Shown here: piece by piece, positions 47,241-60,481 of the stretch
Layout of the letters: every line of letters begins with the position of its first letter
How positions within the stretch are numbered: the stretch's first letter is position 1
Source: Arctopsyche grandis
Taxonomy: Eukaryota; Arthropoda; Insecta; Trichoptera; Hydropsychidae
Assembly: GCF_051622035.1 (NCBI RefSeq)
Contig: NC_135364.1
Span: 17,049,001 to 17,113,000, forward strand
DNA: 64,000 nucleotides
Direction: 5' to 3'
Position numbers and translations under genes: made by a program
The notes under the pieces: generated by a model
The model's database searches: none
Told to the model about the DNA's origin: nothing
The model's input: the letters and a program-made list of their open reading frames with translations, nothing else

Positions 47241-50226
47241 TTTATGATTTCACTGAAACGTCAAATTTTATTTTTGTTACTGGCAACCCGTTTGACGTTT
47301 GATTTATCGGGCGAACGCCGATTATGTCGTGCGAGCTGTTTTAGAGATATTAATTTGACATTAAATTTCGTATTGACATTTGTCGTGTAATTTATTTTAC
47401 AGCCGTGCCAAAAATATTATCCCATTATTTTATCAATTGCGAACTAAATAGTGTAAATGATTCAAAAGTAGTGTCTATATAATTGATTTTTTTGTAATAA
47501 ATCAAATTTGTATGGAATTCAATCCGATTTCTAATTTGTGGGTATCCTTGATCGTCAGAAAAATGATGCGGATTTGGATGCTCGACCTCAACTTTCACAT
47601 TTCGCACACGCTCTTCGTCCTCCAAACGCAAATCGACAATGTTAAAAAAGAGAATAATGCGTGAACAAAAAAAAAATCATCAGAAGCCGGATCATCCATA
47701 CCCCAGATCGAGTTCTTCAAAGAGAGAAGCCACGAAAATGTGCGAGTGGGACTTCAACGCTCGATTCTTCCTGTTCAACATTGCGCAACATTCAAAATTT
47801 CAACGCAATACTAAAGGACGTATACACTGTGTTTATTTTTAATGTGTATGCAAGTGCGGGGGCGTTACGTTAGTCACTTTCTTTCGAGGACGCACTACAT
47901 CCGCCTCGGTTCCGCTGTACATATTATTACAATAACACGGCGATCGTCAACCTTTTCTCGGTTCGGTGAGCTCGGGTTCGTCGAGCTGAAAGATAAAAAT
48001 TTAGAAATCTACGAGAAATCCAACGAGAATAGTATCGATGTGTGTGGTGCAGCGCAGCGAACAGTTGTTGTTTTTTGAAACATATGGACACCGAGGAAAA
48101 TTGGTACGACGATGACAGCTGCGTGTGTTGAGTCGGCCATTCAGTAAAATGATTCGTTTTGCTGCTTTCATTGTAGTGGATCTCAAATCTAATATAAAAA
48201 AGCTAATTTTGATAATTAAAAATGTGTTGAGTATGATTGGTATAAATTTAAGCAGTTTTTTTTTATATTGAAGCATTAATACATATGAAAGATTACTACT
48301 GTATAATTTTTAGCATTTCAGATATAAAGGTGATGTACTACTGTCTGTTTTCCATTTTACAATACATATGCTAGTTAGTCTCAAGGCTCCAATTGTAGAC
48401 TATGAACGTTGTACTGAGTTAAACTGCATTCATAATTAATACGACTTATGACATCTATATACAGTTTATAATAGCATTGTGATATTTTATAAGCGTATAA
48501 CTATATATACATACAAACTTATGTATATTATAACACAATGTTGTTTTCGTTTATAATTTGTACGAATTTTCTATTTTTTTTTATTATTAATTTTAAGCAA
48601 TGTGTAGTGAATCATCTTGTATTATATTATACCAGCTAAAAGGATACATACTTCAAAAAAGAAAGCTTTATACAGATATGATGTTAAATAAAGCAATGCT
48701 AATTTGAATATTTTCCTTATATTAATGCAGACGAATAATACATACCTAAAGTTCACACTATATAAAACTTTTAAGGCTTCCACGACACGACACTGTTATT
48801 GATACATATATGCTTGTAAGACTCCTTAAAATAAAATTCGTATATAAAAATTGGCAAAATTGTACATTAAAATGTACAAAACGAAGGTTTTCCACGGTCT
48901 AAAGTTGGCGCGCCACTGTCGAAAGGCACGTAGAGCTGGTTCCCGCTACGCGCCTTGCGATAAATAAAACATAGCGGCCCATTTCAGAGCTGGTAACGAA
49001 ATCGAGAGTCAATTAAGCGTATCGTTAAATAATGACAATAAAAAAGCATACGGTTGAGTGTATGCTTGTACATATGTTGTGTTTGCCCAGCGTTGAGCCA
49101 TTTGCATATCAAGAGGATGTGCGCTTTGCAACTTTCACAACGACTGATTCATTCACTCGTCGCGGGTTACAACTGCGATTACACAATGTTTTGATTCTAT
49201 TAATAGGGAGCCGGATCTTGGACCACCTCAAAAATATTCAACAGTATACGCAACTTTCAACACGTTCCAATAATTTTTATCGTAATGATATTATGTGGTA
49301 AATCTGTGGACTTTGAAATGATACGCTGTGAGCTATGAAATTTATCGTGGTTGAATGTAGAAATATTGGAAATTAAATTTAGGTTCGGATTGTGATTATT
49401 AAGCTTCGAGTTTTCTTCTAAGTATACTAAACGGACATGTGAATGAAATCGTGCAAAATTTATACATTATTTAATATTATGTTATTTTACTTCTAATTTG
49501 CTATTAAAAGAATAGTGAAATAAAGTCATATATGTAAATATTCTAATATGATACAAACATTTATATATTTTTTACTCATTATGTTTTAGTATTCGAGAAT
49601 GCCGCTACATGTATGTACATATTTACGTATATGTATATGTATATACATAAAATTATGTTTCCGCTTAACTGATTGTGCATTTAAAAAACTATTTACAACT
49701 TTGTATTGCACCAACGACTTTCAAACTTATTCATTTTCTTATAAGAAATGTGTTGAATTTGAGTGAATGTGTTTAAGTTTGGTGTTCTATAAAGCAATAT
49801 TGTAATAAAATATTAAAACCAAAAGTTAAATACATTATTTTTGAACACAACCATAAATCTATATTTACATCGAAAGTCGAAACGTATATCGAAAGGTAGA
49901 AAGACTGCGAAATATTCAAGAAATTTTTGATTCGTCATGGAAAATATCTTCTATTTATTGAGAATTATAAATTTTGATAAAATTATATTTGATACATTTA
50001 CGTATGTAATTATTGAAACGATGTACAAACATATTGTAGGTACTTATTTTTAATAGTTTTATGTGACTTTCTTTATGTTTAAGAAAATAATGAACTAAAT
50101 ATATCACTAAAATTAGATGTTGGTTAATAAGTGAATCGATACATAGTCTATTGATTAAAATTCATGATAAAATTTTAAAACATCATTATATTCTTGGCAA
50201 CACAGTCTAGCTATTACGATCGCCAT
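47241..50226. other. Intergenic with a GC-richer segment at 47.6-48.1 kb
   Basis: Several overlapping plus-strand frames at 47640-48080 have mixed composition but no recognisable domain. They might be parts of a non-coding first exon. A 10-bp inverted repeat AAACGTCAAA/TTTGACGTTT spans 47259-47304. A second GC-rich patch lies at 48895-49000 (GGCGCGCCACTG). No gene can be supported. Confidence 0.45.
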
Positions 50227-50646
50227 TTAACATCGGATTGTCCAAATAAATAAATAAATAGTAATATTAAATAATCGGCGATAGTCACCGCTCTCGCTTA
50301 GAGAGGCGAACCAACTCGCCACAACATAATGAATGAAAATGCACATTCTAGTGGAAATTCCGTGTTCCGTGAGATATTGCTCAAGATTACGTCGCATTGT
50401 CCAAATTGTGGCCTCCACTTCACATCCTATTCGTGAAGCCGAGAAAAGAAAGTTGAGCCTCGCCATGGTCGAGTTGCGAGAAAGGGGGAACCCCACCGGA
50501 AGTTGCGGGAGAGGGGAAGAGATGAAAGGGGAAAGGTCGAAGGAGAGGGAAACCAACCGCCGCTTGGGTGACACCTGCCGTTTGACGTCATTGTGAAGAT
50601 TGCGTAAAAATTGGGTCATCGGATGACTATTTCGTCCGGGAACCAT
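50227..50646 (-). other. 139-codon open frame, unrecognised
   Basis: A minus-strand ATG-initiated frame in a GC-richer island. The translation (MVPGRNSHPMTQFLRNL...) has no domain I know, and an 87-codon plus-strand frame overlaps it. More likely a conserved non-coding island or chance frame than a gene. Confidence 0.2.
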
Positions 50647-52111
50647 AATTTGAAATTATTCGATCGTTGTGTGTGTGCTATAGTATCAGGTGTTTTGTGT
50701 CGTGTATGCGTTAATCAGGGGTCAGTAATCTTTTTGGTTCTTGAGTTGGTGCTTGGAATGTCGCGGTTCGAGTATGTAGAAGTTGTAGTAGGTTGTAGTG
50801 TGGAGTGTTTTGTATGAAAATGCTTATTGTAATTGCGAGTGATAATTGATGGTTGTTTTCACACGTGATTGCTTTTTTGTTGTAATGTTGTATGGGATTG
50901 CCATTTGTACAATTTGGTACGAATGAATTATTGTGTTAATATTGATATTTATACCTAGTATTGAAAATATACAGTTTATTTTAGTTATTGGAACACAAAA
51001 TTATTCCAAATATATTCAAACCAAAAAGAGAGAGATTATATGTATGTACAAAGTATAATAATTCCATTGCATTAAATATAACTTTCTATGCATACCACAT
51101 ATAATTTGAAAAATCAGTTCCTTGTTTGATATTTGTGTATGGTGGCGTTCGAATTCCATTGACATGTTCTTTCTTCACGTACATATAATATATAAATAGA
51201 AAATTGACAGCGATGAGTATTGACTTCTATACCGATGAATTTACAAAAAAAAAATGGGATTGAAAAAAATTTATGTATGTACATATCTATAGGTGATATG
51301 TGAATCTTCTAAATTTTTGAAATTGTGATATATGTTCATATGTACATATGTATTATTTGGTAAGGTTAAGTTCAGTGGTGTGCCGTCATTGGACTAGAGG
51401 GCTAGGTTAGTCCCCTAAATTTTAAAAATATCAACAATTCAAATCTCCATTCAATTCTCCATATTTATATTGTTCATTCGGATTAATGAAATTCGGAAAC
51501 CGGATTGTTATTGTATGGTCCGCCGTGTCGTTCACTTATACGGTCTCGCCGTCTCAATTCTGTTCCCTTCGCGGTACTGGCGAATTTTTATATGCGGGTG
51601 TACACATATAAAAATTTGTGTAGACAAAACACTTTTTAATTTACTCGTCTCTTCAAGTATTTATGGAATTTTCACCGAGAATATTCTGATTTGTGTCTAT
51701 CAAACATCATTCTGAACTAATTTTTTTTTTAAATAACACATATTTACACAGAAATTATTGAGTACAAATATAGCAAGGGATTCGGCTCACAAAACGATTC
51801 CCTCAGCGTGCGCGGAAACAAATAACGAGGCCTTGGAATGTTGCATTCTCGATCGGTTTTTCGACAAATCATTCAGAAGATCAAGTTTTGAAGAGAAATA
51901 TAAATAAATATATAAATACATATGTACATATGTATGTAATTTTTATAAGCATCTAAATAATTTTTGAATAAATCGATGTATATATAATACGAATTATCCG
52001 GCTCCGGCGTACGAATTATCGTGCACCAGACATGTTTGTAGCTGTACATAAAACACGTCCGACCGTGCGCATGATTCATGCCCTTCATTTCTTTTCATTT
52101 CAAACTGATTT
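50647..52111. other. Intergenic, no recognised gene
   Basis: AT-rich. A lone hAT-like terminus CAGTGGTGTGCCGTCATTGG lies at about 51374 without a matching end in reach. Confidence 0.45.
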
Positions 52112-52195
52112 TGAAAAGGGGTCAATTTGAAATGAAAAAGGTTTAATTTGAAATGAAAAAGGGTCAATTATAAATGAAAAAGGGTCAATTCGGAA
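52112..52195. repeat. Tandem repeat, four 21-bp units
   Basis: Four consecutive units of the form TGAAAAAGGGTCAATTTGAAA with a few substitutions each, followed by a partial fifth. Confidence 0.8.
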
Positions 52196-52534
52196 TGAAA
52201 AACCTGTATCAAGTATGAAAAAGTATTGGCATTGTGTTTGTCACCAACGGCCGAATTACCGGATGGCTTAGCCTTTTATTTTGATTTTTAAATGCTTTTT
52301 ATTATTATTAAATTATGTTCACAATGCATCTTATATCTATTGTAATAGCTACTGATCTACTGATCATTTTGTATTTTTACAATTTTTTTTTTTGTTAGTA
52401 ATTAAAGTATTGTATTATTCTAATGTTAATGTACAGTATAATAGGAAAATAAAAAGCGTATTTACAATGCTTAACCTTTAATAAATATGTTGAAATGGAT
52501 AATATTTCCGGTAATTGGACTATTCGTCACATTG

Positions 52535-53096
52535 GGGTGGTCACAAAGACAATTTTTGCCATGAAAATCGCGAATACACAATATTTAGCACTCAAGTTCT
52601 CGTTACTATGATAGTGTTGCGTAGGGGTGGGTGGAGGATCCAAGTAAAAGGCCAACAGTCGTTTCACAGCATTTATTGATGATTCAGGAGATATACGCAT
52701 TGCCAGTGCTCCGTCCAGAATGACATGATATCGCCTACGTACCGCCTTATAAAAGGTAGATCTCTCAGGACGCCTAATCTGTTTACCTGTTGTATAGTCA
52801 CGTATTCGGATATGTATTTCCACGACATTGGGTCTCCCCATACCGATTCTGAGAAATAACTAATAACGGTCATTGTTTAGCCTAAATGCACTTAGAGTCC
52901 AGATATAATCCTTGGAAGTAAGTGCATGCACTTAGTTAACCGATAACAGATTGGTCTAAGTGCAATTCGCTCAATCCGCGGCGTACGTAACAATAGTTAT
53001 CGTTAGTATGATGGACTTTTCGGCTGCCAGATGTTCCGTTATAGAGATTTTAGTGATTTTGTGATGAGTAATTTGTGACCAGTAATCACCGAACCA
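52535..53096. mobile_element. Dispersed element with GGTTCGGTGATTA terminus, copy B
   Basis: Same layout as 22590-23176: AAAATCGCGAATAC near the left end, the GTAGGGGTGGGTGGAGGATC block, and GCCAGATGTTCCGTTATAGA to AATCACCGAACC at the right. About 560 bp, no open frame. Confidence 0.55.
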
Positions 53097-53174
53097 ATAT
53101 TTCCAGTATATGGAAATGAAGTTTTATGTATATAGATGTATAGAAGATTCTTAAATAATATGTATTTAAAAAAT

Positions 53175-53194
53175 ACACACACACACACACACAC
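53175..53194. repeat. (AC)n microsatellite
   Basis: Ten uninterrupted AC dinucleotides. Confidence 0.95.
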
Positions 53195-53411
53195 TTCTTA
53201 TAACGAAATATTGATTTGCAGTTTTCCTATAACGTGCAGTCAATAGTTCCCCATTTCATGAGTATTTTTGGATATTACACCTGAAGCATTCGACTCCAGA
53301 TATCGTCAACCATACAACTGACACTTCACACATCTCTCAACACCTACAGTTACCGACACCTGTCCAGCGTCGTCGGAGAAAGGGGCGTCTCTCGGTTTGG
53401 AGAGAGTGGCG

Positions 53412-53657
53412 TATAAAGGCTGTACGGCCAAGCCGGCGCCCCAGTGACTTTCTCACCGGTACGCGAACCACGTCACTGTACCACTGTTGAACGCGACAGT
53501 GACATACAACCACTTGGATTAAGTTAACTAATTAACCACAACAACCCCCAACAAACCCACCACCAATCCAGAGGAAGTGCAAACGTGACGACAGTGCGTT
53601 CAGTTTGTCGCCGAGAGTGAATCCACGACAATCTGACAGAGAGACATCCGATACGAA
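53412..53657 (+). promoter_or_regulatory. Core promoter and possible non-coding first exon
   Basis: TATAAA at 53412-53417 is followed 31 bp later by CCAGTG with the A at 53443, a standard TATA-to-initiator spacing. At about +21 the sequence GCGAACC resembles the insect pause-button motif. The surrounding 350 bp is GC-richer than its flanks. From 53443 the DNA continues as a CA-rich leader to a GTAAAC donor-like site at 53658. No coding frame follows within reach, so this would be an untranslated first exon of a gene extending right, probably beyond the window. Sequence-only prediction. Confidence 0.45.
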
Positions 53658-56600
53658 GTAAACACCCATGTATACATATTTACATATTAATAATGTCTAG
53701 TATGTGGCAGTGCGATTATAACCCCCCCCCCTCTTATTTTTTTTGGTATAATTTAAAAATTCTGATGCTTACCGTTAGCTTCGAGCGGATTTAACGTAAT
53801 TAGCTTAAAATAAAAGGTGATATTGTGCAGATGGCACTTCTCGGATGGTGCTCGATGTATGTAGGCCGTGGCTCTTCTATCTAACCCAGCAGTATCAGCG
53901 GTCTGCTTTCGATATATGCACTCGCATCGGTGTCCGCGCTTCTCAAACTGTGCAAAAATTGGGCTTTATGGTGTGCGTAGTGTGGAAGAATTTCGGCAAG
54001 GATATGGGTCGTTTGGAGATTATTAGTTTGTGTGATGAAAAGTGATGCAATTTCAGAATCAAAGAAATGTCAAAAATTTCGCTTAGTTTTAGCTGTTTTT
54101 TCATTCTAATACAAAATTGTATCATTTCTTGTATGAAATTAACACGATTTCATGTACTGAATTATTTCCGGTTTGAAATTTCCTATATAATGTATTCAAA
54201 ATAAATTGCTTTCAATTAGCCGTTTCCATACTAATGTTATCATAAATTTAGCCTCGAATATTTTCATAGCAAATTTTAGTATAATTATTGAAAAATATTA
54301 GTATAATGTGTGTCATGCAAGAGTAACAATGCAAGAGTTAAATTTGATGGTAAATTTTCAGATTAAATAAATAAATGCAAGTAGATACATATCGATGGCT
54401 TGGCGCATAGATATTGTACCGATATATCCATTTTTGAATTTTAAGTTTGTAAGGTAATTTTTGCATAGCACATAACTTCGTTGGAGGGGGGGGGGGGTGT
54501 GGTGGCCTCATGTTGAGGGCTTTAAGGTTCGAATTCTTTGACCTTGAAAGCTGGTTTTAATACCACATAAATTACCTTGAAAGGCAAAACCTGAATTATT
54601 TCAGCATCTAAAAACTTAAAATTCGATACAAATTCAAGAATGGACATACATAATATGTGTATCAAGCCATCGATATATGTATACTACATATGTTAACAAA
54701 AATCAAAATATAATTCAAATTAAAAAACATGCCAAAGATATTGATAAAAGGTTTCGATTTCGTTTTCTATTTTTAATTACATACATGTTGTTGATTATTT
54801 AACGAAATAGGACATACAAATAAAACAATAGCATGGTCTAAATACTTATAATATTTCCTTCATATAATCAAATTAAATTAAAGTTCAGTAACAATCTCGA
54901 ACAAGCACGTACAAAAGTAAGTCAAGTGAATCATTTGCCACTCACGATGCATTTGAATAACCCAAATCGGCAAATTCGCACATTATCGAAGTGGACTTTG
55001 AAGGGTTAGCACATCGATAAATCCCTGCGCAATTACAGTTGAAGTTTGATCGATGTATAGGCATATGAAAGTGACAACTTTTTACGTGCGTGACATACAG
55101 ATGGATACCGGTGCCGTCTACGTGGATTTGCATAGATTTCCGTGCAATTTTCTCGCGAACCGGTGCCGACCGCAAAAATTTGAATAATATTGTTTTGTTG
55201 GCAAATTGGCAAAACTCGGATGACCCGAAAATTTTGACGGTGCGATAACCGTTACTTTTTACCACCCGCACTTTCGTACGAGTGAAATGTTAAGTTTCTT
55301 CGGCCGCGAGTTAATTGACATAGATATTGGTATGTCAATCTGGCGCGTATTCGTTCTCTTATTTTTTTTTTGTTTTTGTTTAAGTATATATTTTTATATG
55401 GCACTCAACGTCGTGTGTCCCAGATTTTTCTCGGATTTTTTCCGTCGCATGACAAATCGAAGGATCAACGGCCACTTTCACATGTCGTTGTTATTAATTT
55501 TTTCAACAACGAGAAGATTTGTCGAGGTGCTAACCAAATGTGACTGTCGTTTCAATATTTAGCGATTTATCTTAACTAAATTTTGACGTACTAATTTCAG
55601 GAATATAAATAAGGATATATATGAATTATACTTAAATATAATATTATGTATGTAAATTGCTAATAGATGAAGATAAAATATACCTTCTGTATTTGATATA
55701 AATGTCAATATGCATATTTAGAAAAAAATAAATGCTTTACGAGTATTTATTTAAACCCAAGAATCGTTTTAAAATTCAAATGATTTATTTTTGGGGATAT
55801 ATTCGAATAATTCAACTACATATTTTGGTTGAACACAAATATTACCAATCCAATTTTAAGATTTATATAAAATACTTGATAAAGATGCATTACATGTGCT
55901 CTAAATACGTTTAAAAAATTATATGTATGCATACAGTTCTACTTTTAATAGTCGTAAAAGGAAATTTGTTAATTGATGTAATTTTTGTTTTATGTTCACG
56001 CTTGAGGTGTTTGTATGGATTGGATTATCTTTTGAATTATTAATTGTGTGTATTTTTATTTTATTTCAAATCAATTGGATCTCCATCTGTTTTTCTGTTA
56101 ATATTTACATTTTGTCGTATTTTAGTCTAAATTGTTTAAAGTTCAAGGGATTATTGTGTCTCTTATATGACGATAATGATGATATGTTGATCATAGAGTT
56201 TGAAAACTTGGCCAAAAGGCAATAATAAACTTGAATGGAAATCGAGAGAAAATTTTTCGTATAGGAATCGAAATCTCGTTTTAATCACTACGAACGTCAA
56301 TGCTGTTTTTTTCTGCCCCTCGCTGCTTGTCTGTGTCGTTAACTCGTTTCATACATATTTTATTTTACTTTCTCTGATATGAATGATTTTTGGACCAATT
56401 ATTATTATTTCTTAATTGAAATTGGATTACGGCGCGGATGTGTTTCAAATTTTAACTGTTTTGACCCCGAACAGTTAAAATGATTAGTTATGTATGTATA
56501 ATATTTAAATGCACATATGTACTACGCAAAATTGGAAAAAAAGTTAAATTTTTGAAAAGAAATATTTACATGTTTAGTTAGCTAATATATTAGTTCTAAT

Positions 56601-56680
56601 ATCATTCATATGTTGAAATAAAAAATAAAAAAAAAATCCTACTTGAAAATGTGTTTGAATAATTTCGCAATTTGAAACAC
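53658..56680. other. Intergenic or first-intron DNA, no recognised exon
   Basis: A 109-codon minus-strand frame (54942-55271) and a 91-codon plus-strand frame (55287-55562) lie in GC-richer patches but resemble no family. The rest is AT-rich. A poly-G run sits at 54486-54495. Confidence 0.4.
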
Positions 56681-56724
56681 TTCCGTTTATCTCATGACTG
56701 CACCGTCGGATTCTTCTAATTCCA

Positions 56725-57141
56725 ATGGAATCCCAAGGGTCACCAGTGCAGTCATTCGGTTCCAAGGTCGCCGTCGAGGCACGCGGACCGGTTTTGAGCG
56801 TCCCTGCCTCCGAATCGGAAGACGGATGGCGTCAGATGTGTAACAGAGTACGGCGGCTTTTTGGCGCCCACTTTCTCGGACCGGAACTTTCTCCGTTTCC
56901 ACAATTAATTTCGGCCGCAGGGCAATTAAAAATATGTCCATTAACGGTTGTGCCTCGCATGTGCATATGTATGTGTGTATTTATTCCGAAACTGTTCCGC
57001 AGAAGCGCGTTCGTATCGATTGTGCCAGAAACTGGAACGAAAATTCAATTTCGTTGCGGATATCCATCTAATACATACATACATACTCGCTCGTTTATTC
57101 GGCTTTCTATCGTTTTTAGAATGGTATTATATTGTGGATAG
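56725..57141 (+). other. 138-codon open frame in a GC-rich island, unrecognised
   Basis: ATG at 56725 opens MESQGSPVQSFGSKVAVEAR and later SESEDGWRQMCNRVRRLFGA, with protein-like composition for its first ~75 codons; the later part looks non-coding. A minus-strand frame (56687-56941) overlaps. No homology is recognised and no splice context is clear. Possibly a conserved regulatory island. Confidence 0.2.
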
Positions 57142-57605
57142 TAGCGTTAAAGAGCCGCCGATCGGATTCGGTTTATGCATTTGCTAATCGAGATCAAATG
57201 GTTTAGTGTGCATACTTAAGAAAGATCGTGATAGATTTATCTTCGTTTGAACAGAGTATGAAATAATCTTTTGGAGACTAATTAATATGTCAGCTTGGCT
57301 CACCGGGATCAAAACAATTAATTATGTCTTTTGTTGCCTAGCTATAACTGATATATGCACCTGTAATTTTTCAATGACAACTTGCTTATCGACAAAAATA
57401 AGTGAAAACAAAGAGTATTGTGTATACATACAATAACAACTTAATACTCATTTTTTATTTTTTGCACTTGATATATGACCTTCACTATCAAACTAATAAT
57501 GATGTAACCTTTTATTCTGGGAATATATTATACAACATTTTTTTGTGACTGTTCTGAAGTAGTACAAGGATAATGTGATAATATCAATTATATTACATTT
57601 CTACA
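57142..57605. other. Intergenic, no recognised gene
   Basis: AT-rich; nothing recognised. Confidence 0.45.
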
Positions 57606-57888
57606 TATCAGCCGTTATATTTGAAAGTGGCGGAAGTCCAATTTCTTTTATCCAATTTCGGAAGTTCTTCCAAAAACACTATTCCTATTTGACTTAATTC
57701 ACTAATTGTTATCACTTCATTTAATTCGATATGTCCAGAATCTCGGAAAAGCAGAATAAACGTATTACAGGCCACCAGTATTTTTAAATATTGTTAAACG
57801 CAAAACATTATATTTAATGTTTTGCGAAATATTTCTCGAAATGAAGAAAAGTGGACTTATGACATTTTCAAATATAACGGCTCATATA
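57606..57888. mobile_element. TIR element of TATGAGCCGTTATATTTGAA family, copy 3 (long form)
   Basis: Left end ATCAGCCGTTATATTTGAAA, right end complementary (TTCAAATATAACGGCTCATA). About 280 bp. The interior (AGCAGAATAAACGTATTACA, AAACGCAAAACATTATAT) is nearly identical to the copy at 60482 and missing from the 138-bp copies. Confidence 0.65.
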
Positions 57889-57946
57889 TTATTTTATTTA
57901 ATATCATGTTGGTAGTAATTGGTATATCATTATTATTTATTTTATA

Positions 57947-58135
57947 CTAGTTGTTTTACACGGCTTCGCCCAGTATTTGTAATATAAACAGCTTAAATAT
58001 GGCGAATCTAATAGTAAATATTCATTTGCTTTTTTATTAAATTTATTTGAATCGAAAAAAAAATCGAATCGTCGTCATGGAAACTTTCCCAACAGTTCCC
58101 AACCAAAATACAAACTTACAAAGTTAAATATTAGA
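57947..58135 (-). mobile_element. Helitron-like non-autonomous element, copy 4
   Basis: On the minus strand begins A|TCTAATATTTAACTTTG and ends GGCGAAGCCGTGTAAAACAA then CTAG|T. Same orientation as the three copies in the first 6 kb. Confidence 0.65.
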
Positions 58136-60254
58136 TTAAAAATATTAAATCCACACTAAACTACGTATTACATATATAATATTTGCATTAAAGTAAAAAA
58201 AATGTCGTTTACTGAACTTATTTTTGTTCAATTAGACAATTACAATCAACATTTTTATATCAATGTGTTAAGGAATACTATATGGGTTGTTAAAATGAGA
58301 AAAGTGGTAGATTTTTCTAAAATGTTGATCATTTTTATATCTGTTTATACAAGACTTAATTCGCCAAGATATGCATATATGACAAGATATATAATATTTG
58401 AATATGAGACGTTGCGTTGGTATAAAACCAGAACACCCATTATAACAATTGGTTAGAAACATTTGTATATCAATGTATTCCTCGTTTATAATGGTTTTTT
58501 TTTTTAATTGACTAAATCTGAAACGGGAAAGTTTTATATACAATTTCCGGTCTAATCTACTTGTATGTACATATGTACATTGTATGTTCGATCTATATGA
58601 CGAGTGAGTTTCATCTCATGCATATTGTCCATATATGTGACATGTGGGGAGAATTCAAAACGAAACTTTGCGTTTCTAGACTGGTTGTAGTATATCGGAT
58701 AAGTGTGTGTGTGTGTTTTTGCCTGTCGTCACGTGTGGATTTCACCGTGGCGGATGCGGAAGTGGCTCATGCGCACGCGCACCTTGTTAATCTCCACAAG
58801 AGCCATTTCTCTCGCTGAGAAATCGCCCGTCTGATTTATTAGTGCGAGCAGCTTTGATTTCTTCATAAATAAACATTTGAACGATCCCGCTAATTGTCAA
58901 TCTGTTTATTATATATATTATGTGTATTCATAATTAGAACGGCCCATCTCCAAGCGTGCACTTTTCCGTCGGGTGTTTGGAGGAAAAATCGTATGCATCG
59001 GAACGAACGTTCCGGAAAATATAATTTTCATTTGACTAATAAATATTTCTAGATCTGAAATCAGAATTCAAATGCTTGGCCTTTCAGTTTCTCAATGATT
59101 TTAAATGTAAAATTATAAACATAGAAAGTAATTAGCATGCAAAAAAAGTCCTTGATTAAATTATATTGAACGAATGGAGAAAGTAAAATATTAAAAAGGC
59201 CATTATTTTTATTGACGTCATAATTTAATTTTTAGAAGTAGATTAATGAAATTCCACATTGATAATTAAATATTGAAAAAGCGAATTTGAATCGAATGTA
59301 TTCAAGTAAAAAAATCCTTTTTTTTATATTCAATACATGATTAGAGAAAGTAAATAAATTTATATTTAAATAAATATCATATTATTAAATATGTATTTTA
59401 AATGGAAAATTAATTTATTATAATGCAATATTTAAACGATACATTCTGATTTAAATTGTAATTAAAACATGAAATGATAAATATAATATAAACGACAAAA
59501 TGGGATAAAAAAGATACATTTCGTATTATTCGATTTTTATATTTAAATACGTAAATTTAGAAAACCAGAATAATAAATTGATTTGCCGTTTTTTTGATTT
59601 TTTTAAAGGTGGAATAATTCAAATCATTTCATGACGTAAATTACACACCGCGTTACATAGTCCTAACTGGAATGATTAACACCCATTAAACTCACTCTCA
59701 CGTAGAGGAATACCAGATACCTATCTAATTTAATATAACATCAACCATCGGATGACTCACCTGAGAGATGATTGCTCGTAATTGTTCTGCAGATTAGATA
59801 TAACAGTTATGGAATATAGCGGACATATTAATCGCTTGTACTCTACTATCGATCAAATAGCACGTGGATTAAATATTTTACATATGCAATTTATCACATC
59901 ACAACCTTCACGTGCGTATGATAATATTGCACAACGATCGATAACGATAATACCGAATGCGTTATTTATAATGCAAGGCGTGTGTGGGTGTGACATGAAT
60001 CCGTGTAACATTCATCGGATGACGATGAGGAATTGTCGAGTTACAATTTTTATTGTTGTCGGAGTTCTTGCATCGGTGAATGCATGCGATGACCGTGTTA
60101 GCGCGCTCTTATGCATATTTATCGGATGTGTAGAAGTGCGTAAACACTATGGATGATTCTCCGAGTCTACAGAGTGTTTGAGAAGTCTCAAATTTCATTT
60201 CAGAATATTAATATATATATTTTTTCTATATATGTAAGTTAGTTGTGTAAATAA
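58136..60254. other. Intergenic, no recognised gene
   Basis: A GC-richer island at about 58690-58880 and a 124-codon plus-strand frame at 59782-60156 (MFCRLDITVMEYSGHINRLY...) show no known domain. They may be regulatory. The rest is AT-rich. Confidence 0.4.
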
Positions 60255-60262
60255 ATACATAT

Positions 60263-60415
60263 CAGTGGCGTGCGGTAAAATTATCTCTCTTTTTATTGTA
60301 CAGCCTTACTTAATGTGCGCGAGCAGGATACAAGAGGAACACGCTGTTCCTCTTTGCGTGCACATTAAGTAAGGCTGTACGACAAAAAGAGAAAGAATTT
60401 CACCGCACGCCATTG
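60263..60415. mobile_element. 153-bp palindromic hAT-type MITE
   Basis: Ends CAGTGGCGTGCGGT and, on the other strand, CAATGGCGTGCGGT, a hAT-type start, with arms of about 70 bp (TACAGCCTTACTTAATGTGC). Flanking 8-mers ATACATAT (60255-60262) and ATACATAC (60416-60423) differ at one base. Its inner segment GCGCGAGCAGGATACAA is shared with the Mutator-like MITE at 26116. Confidence 0.8.
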
Positions 60416-60481
60416 ATACATACATATATTGCAGTGTGATCAATTTATGATGTTACCTAAAATCTAAAACGGAATTTTACT

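Noticed and set aside
54484-54600. GGTTCGAATTC B-box-like motif after a poly-G run
   Set aside because: No matching A box at the right distance and no similarity to the SINE body; too weak to call.
59782-60156. 124-codon plus-strand open frame
   Set aside because: No domain, no splice context, Cys/Met/Ile-rich translation unlike a known family; not called as a gene.
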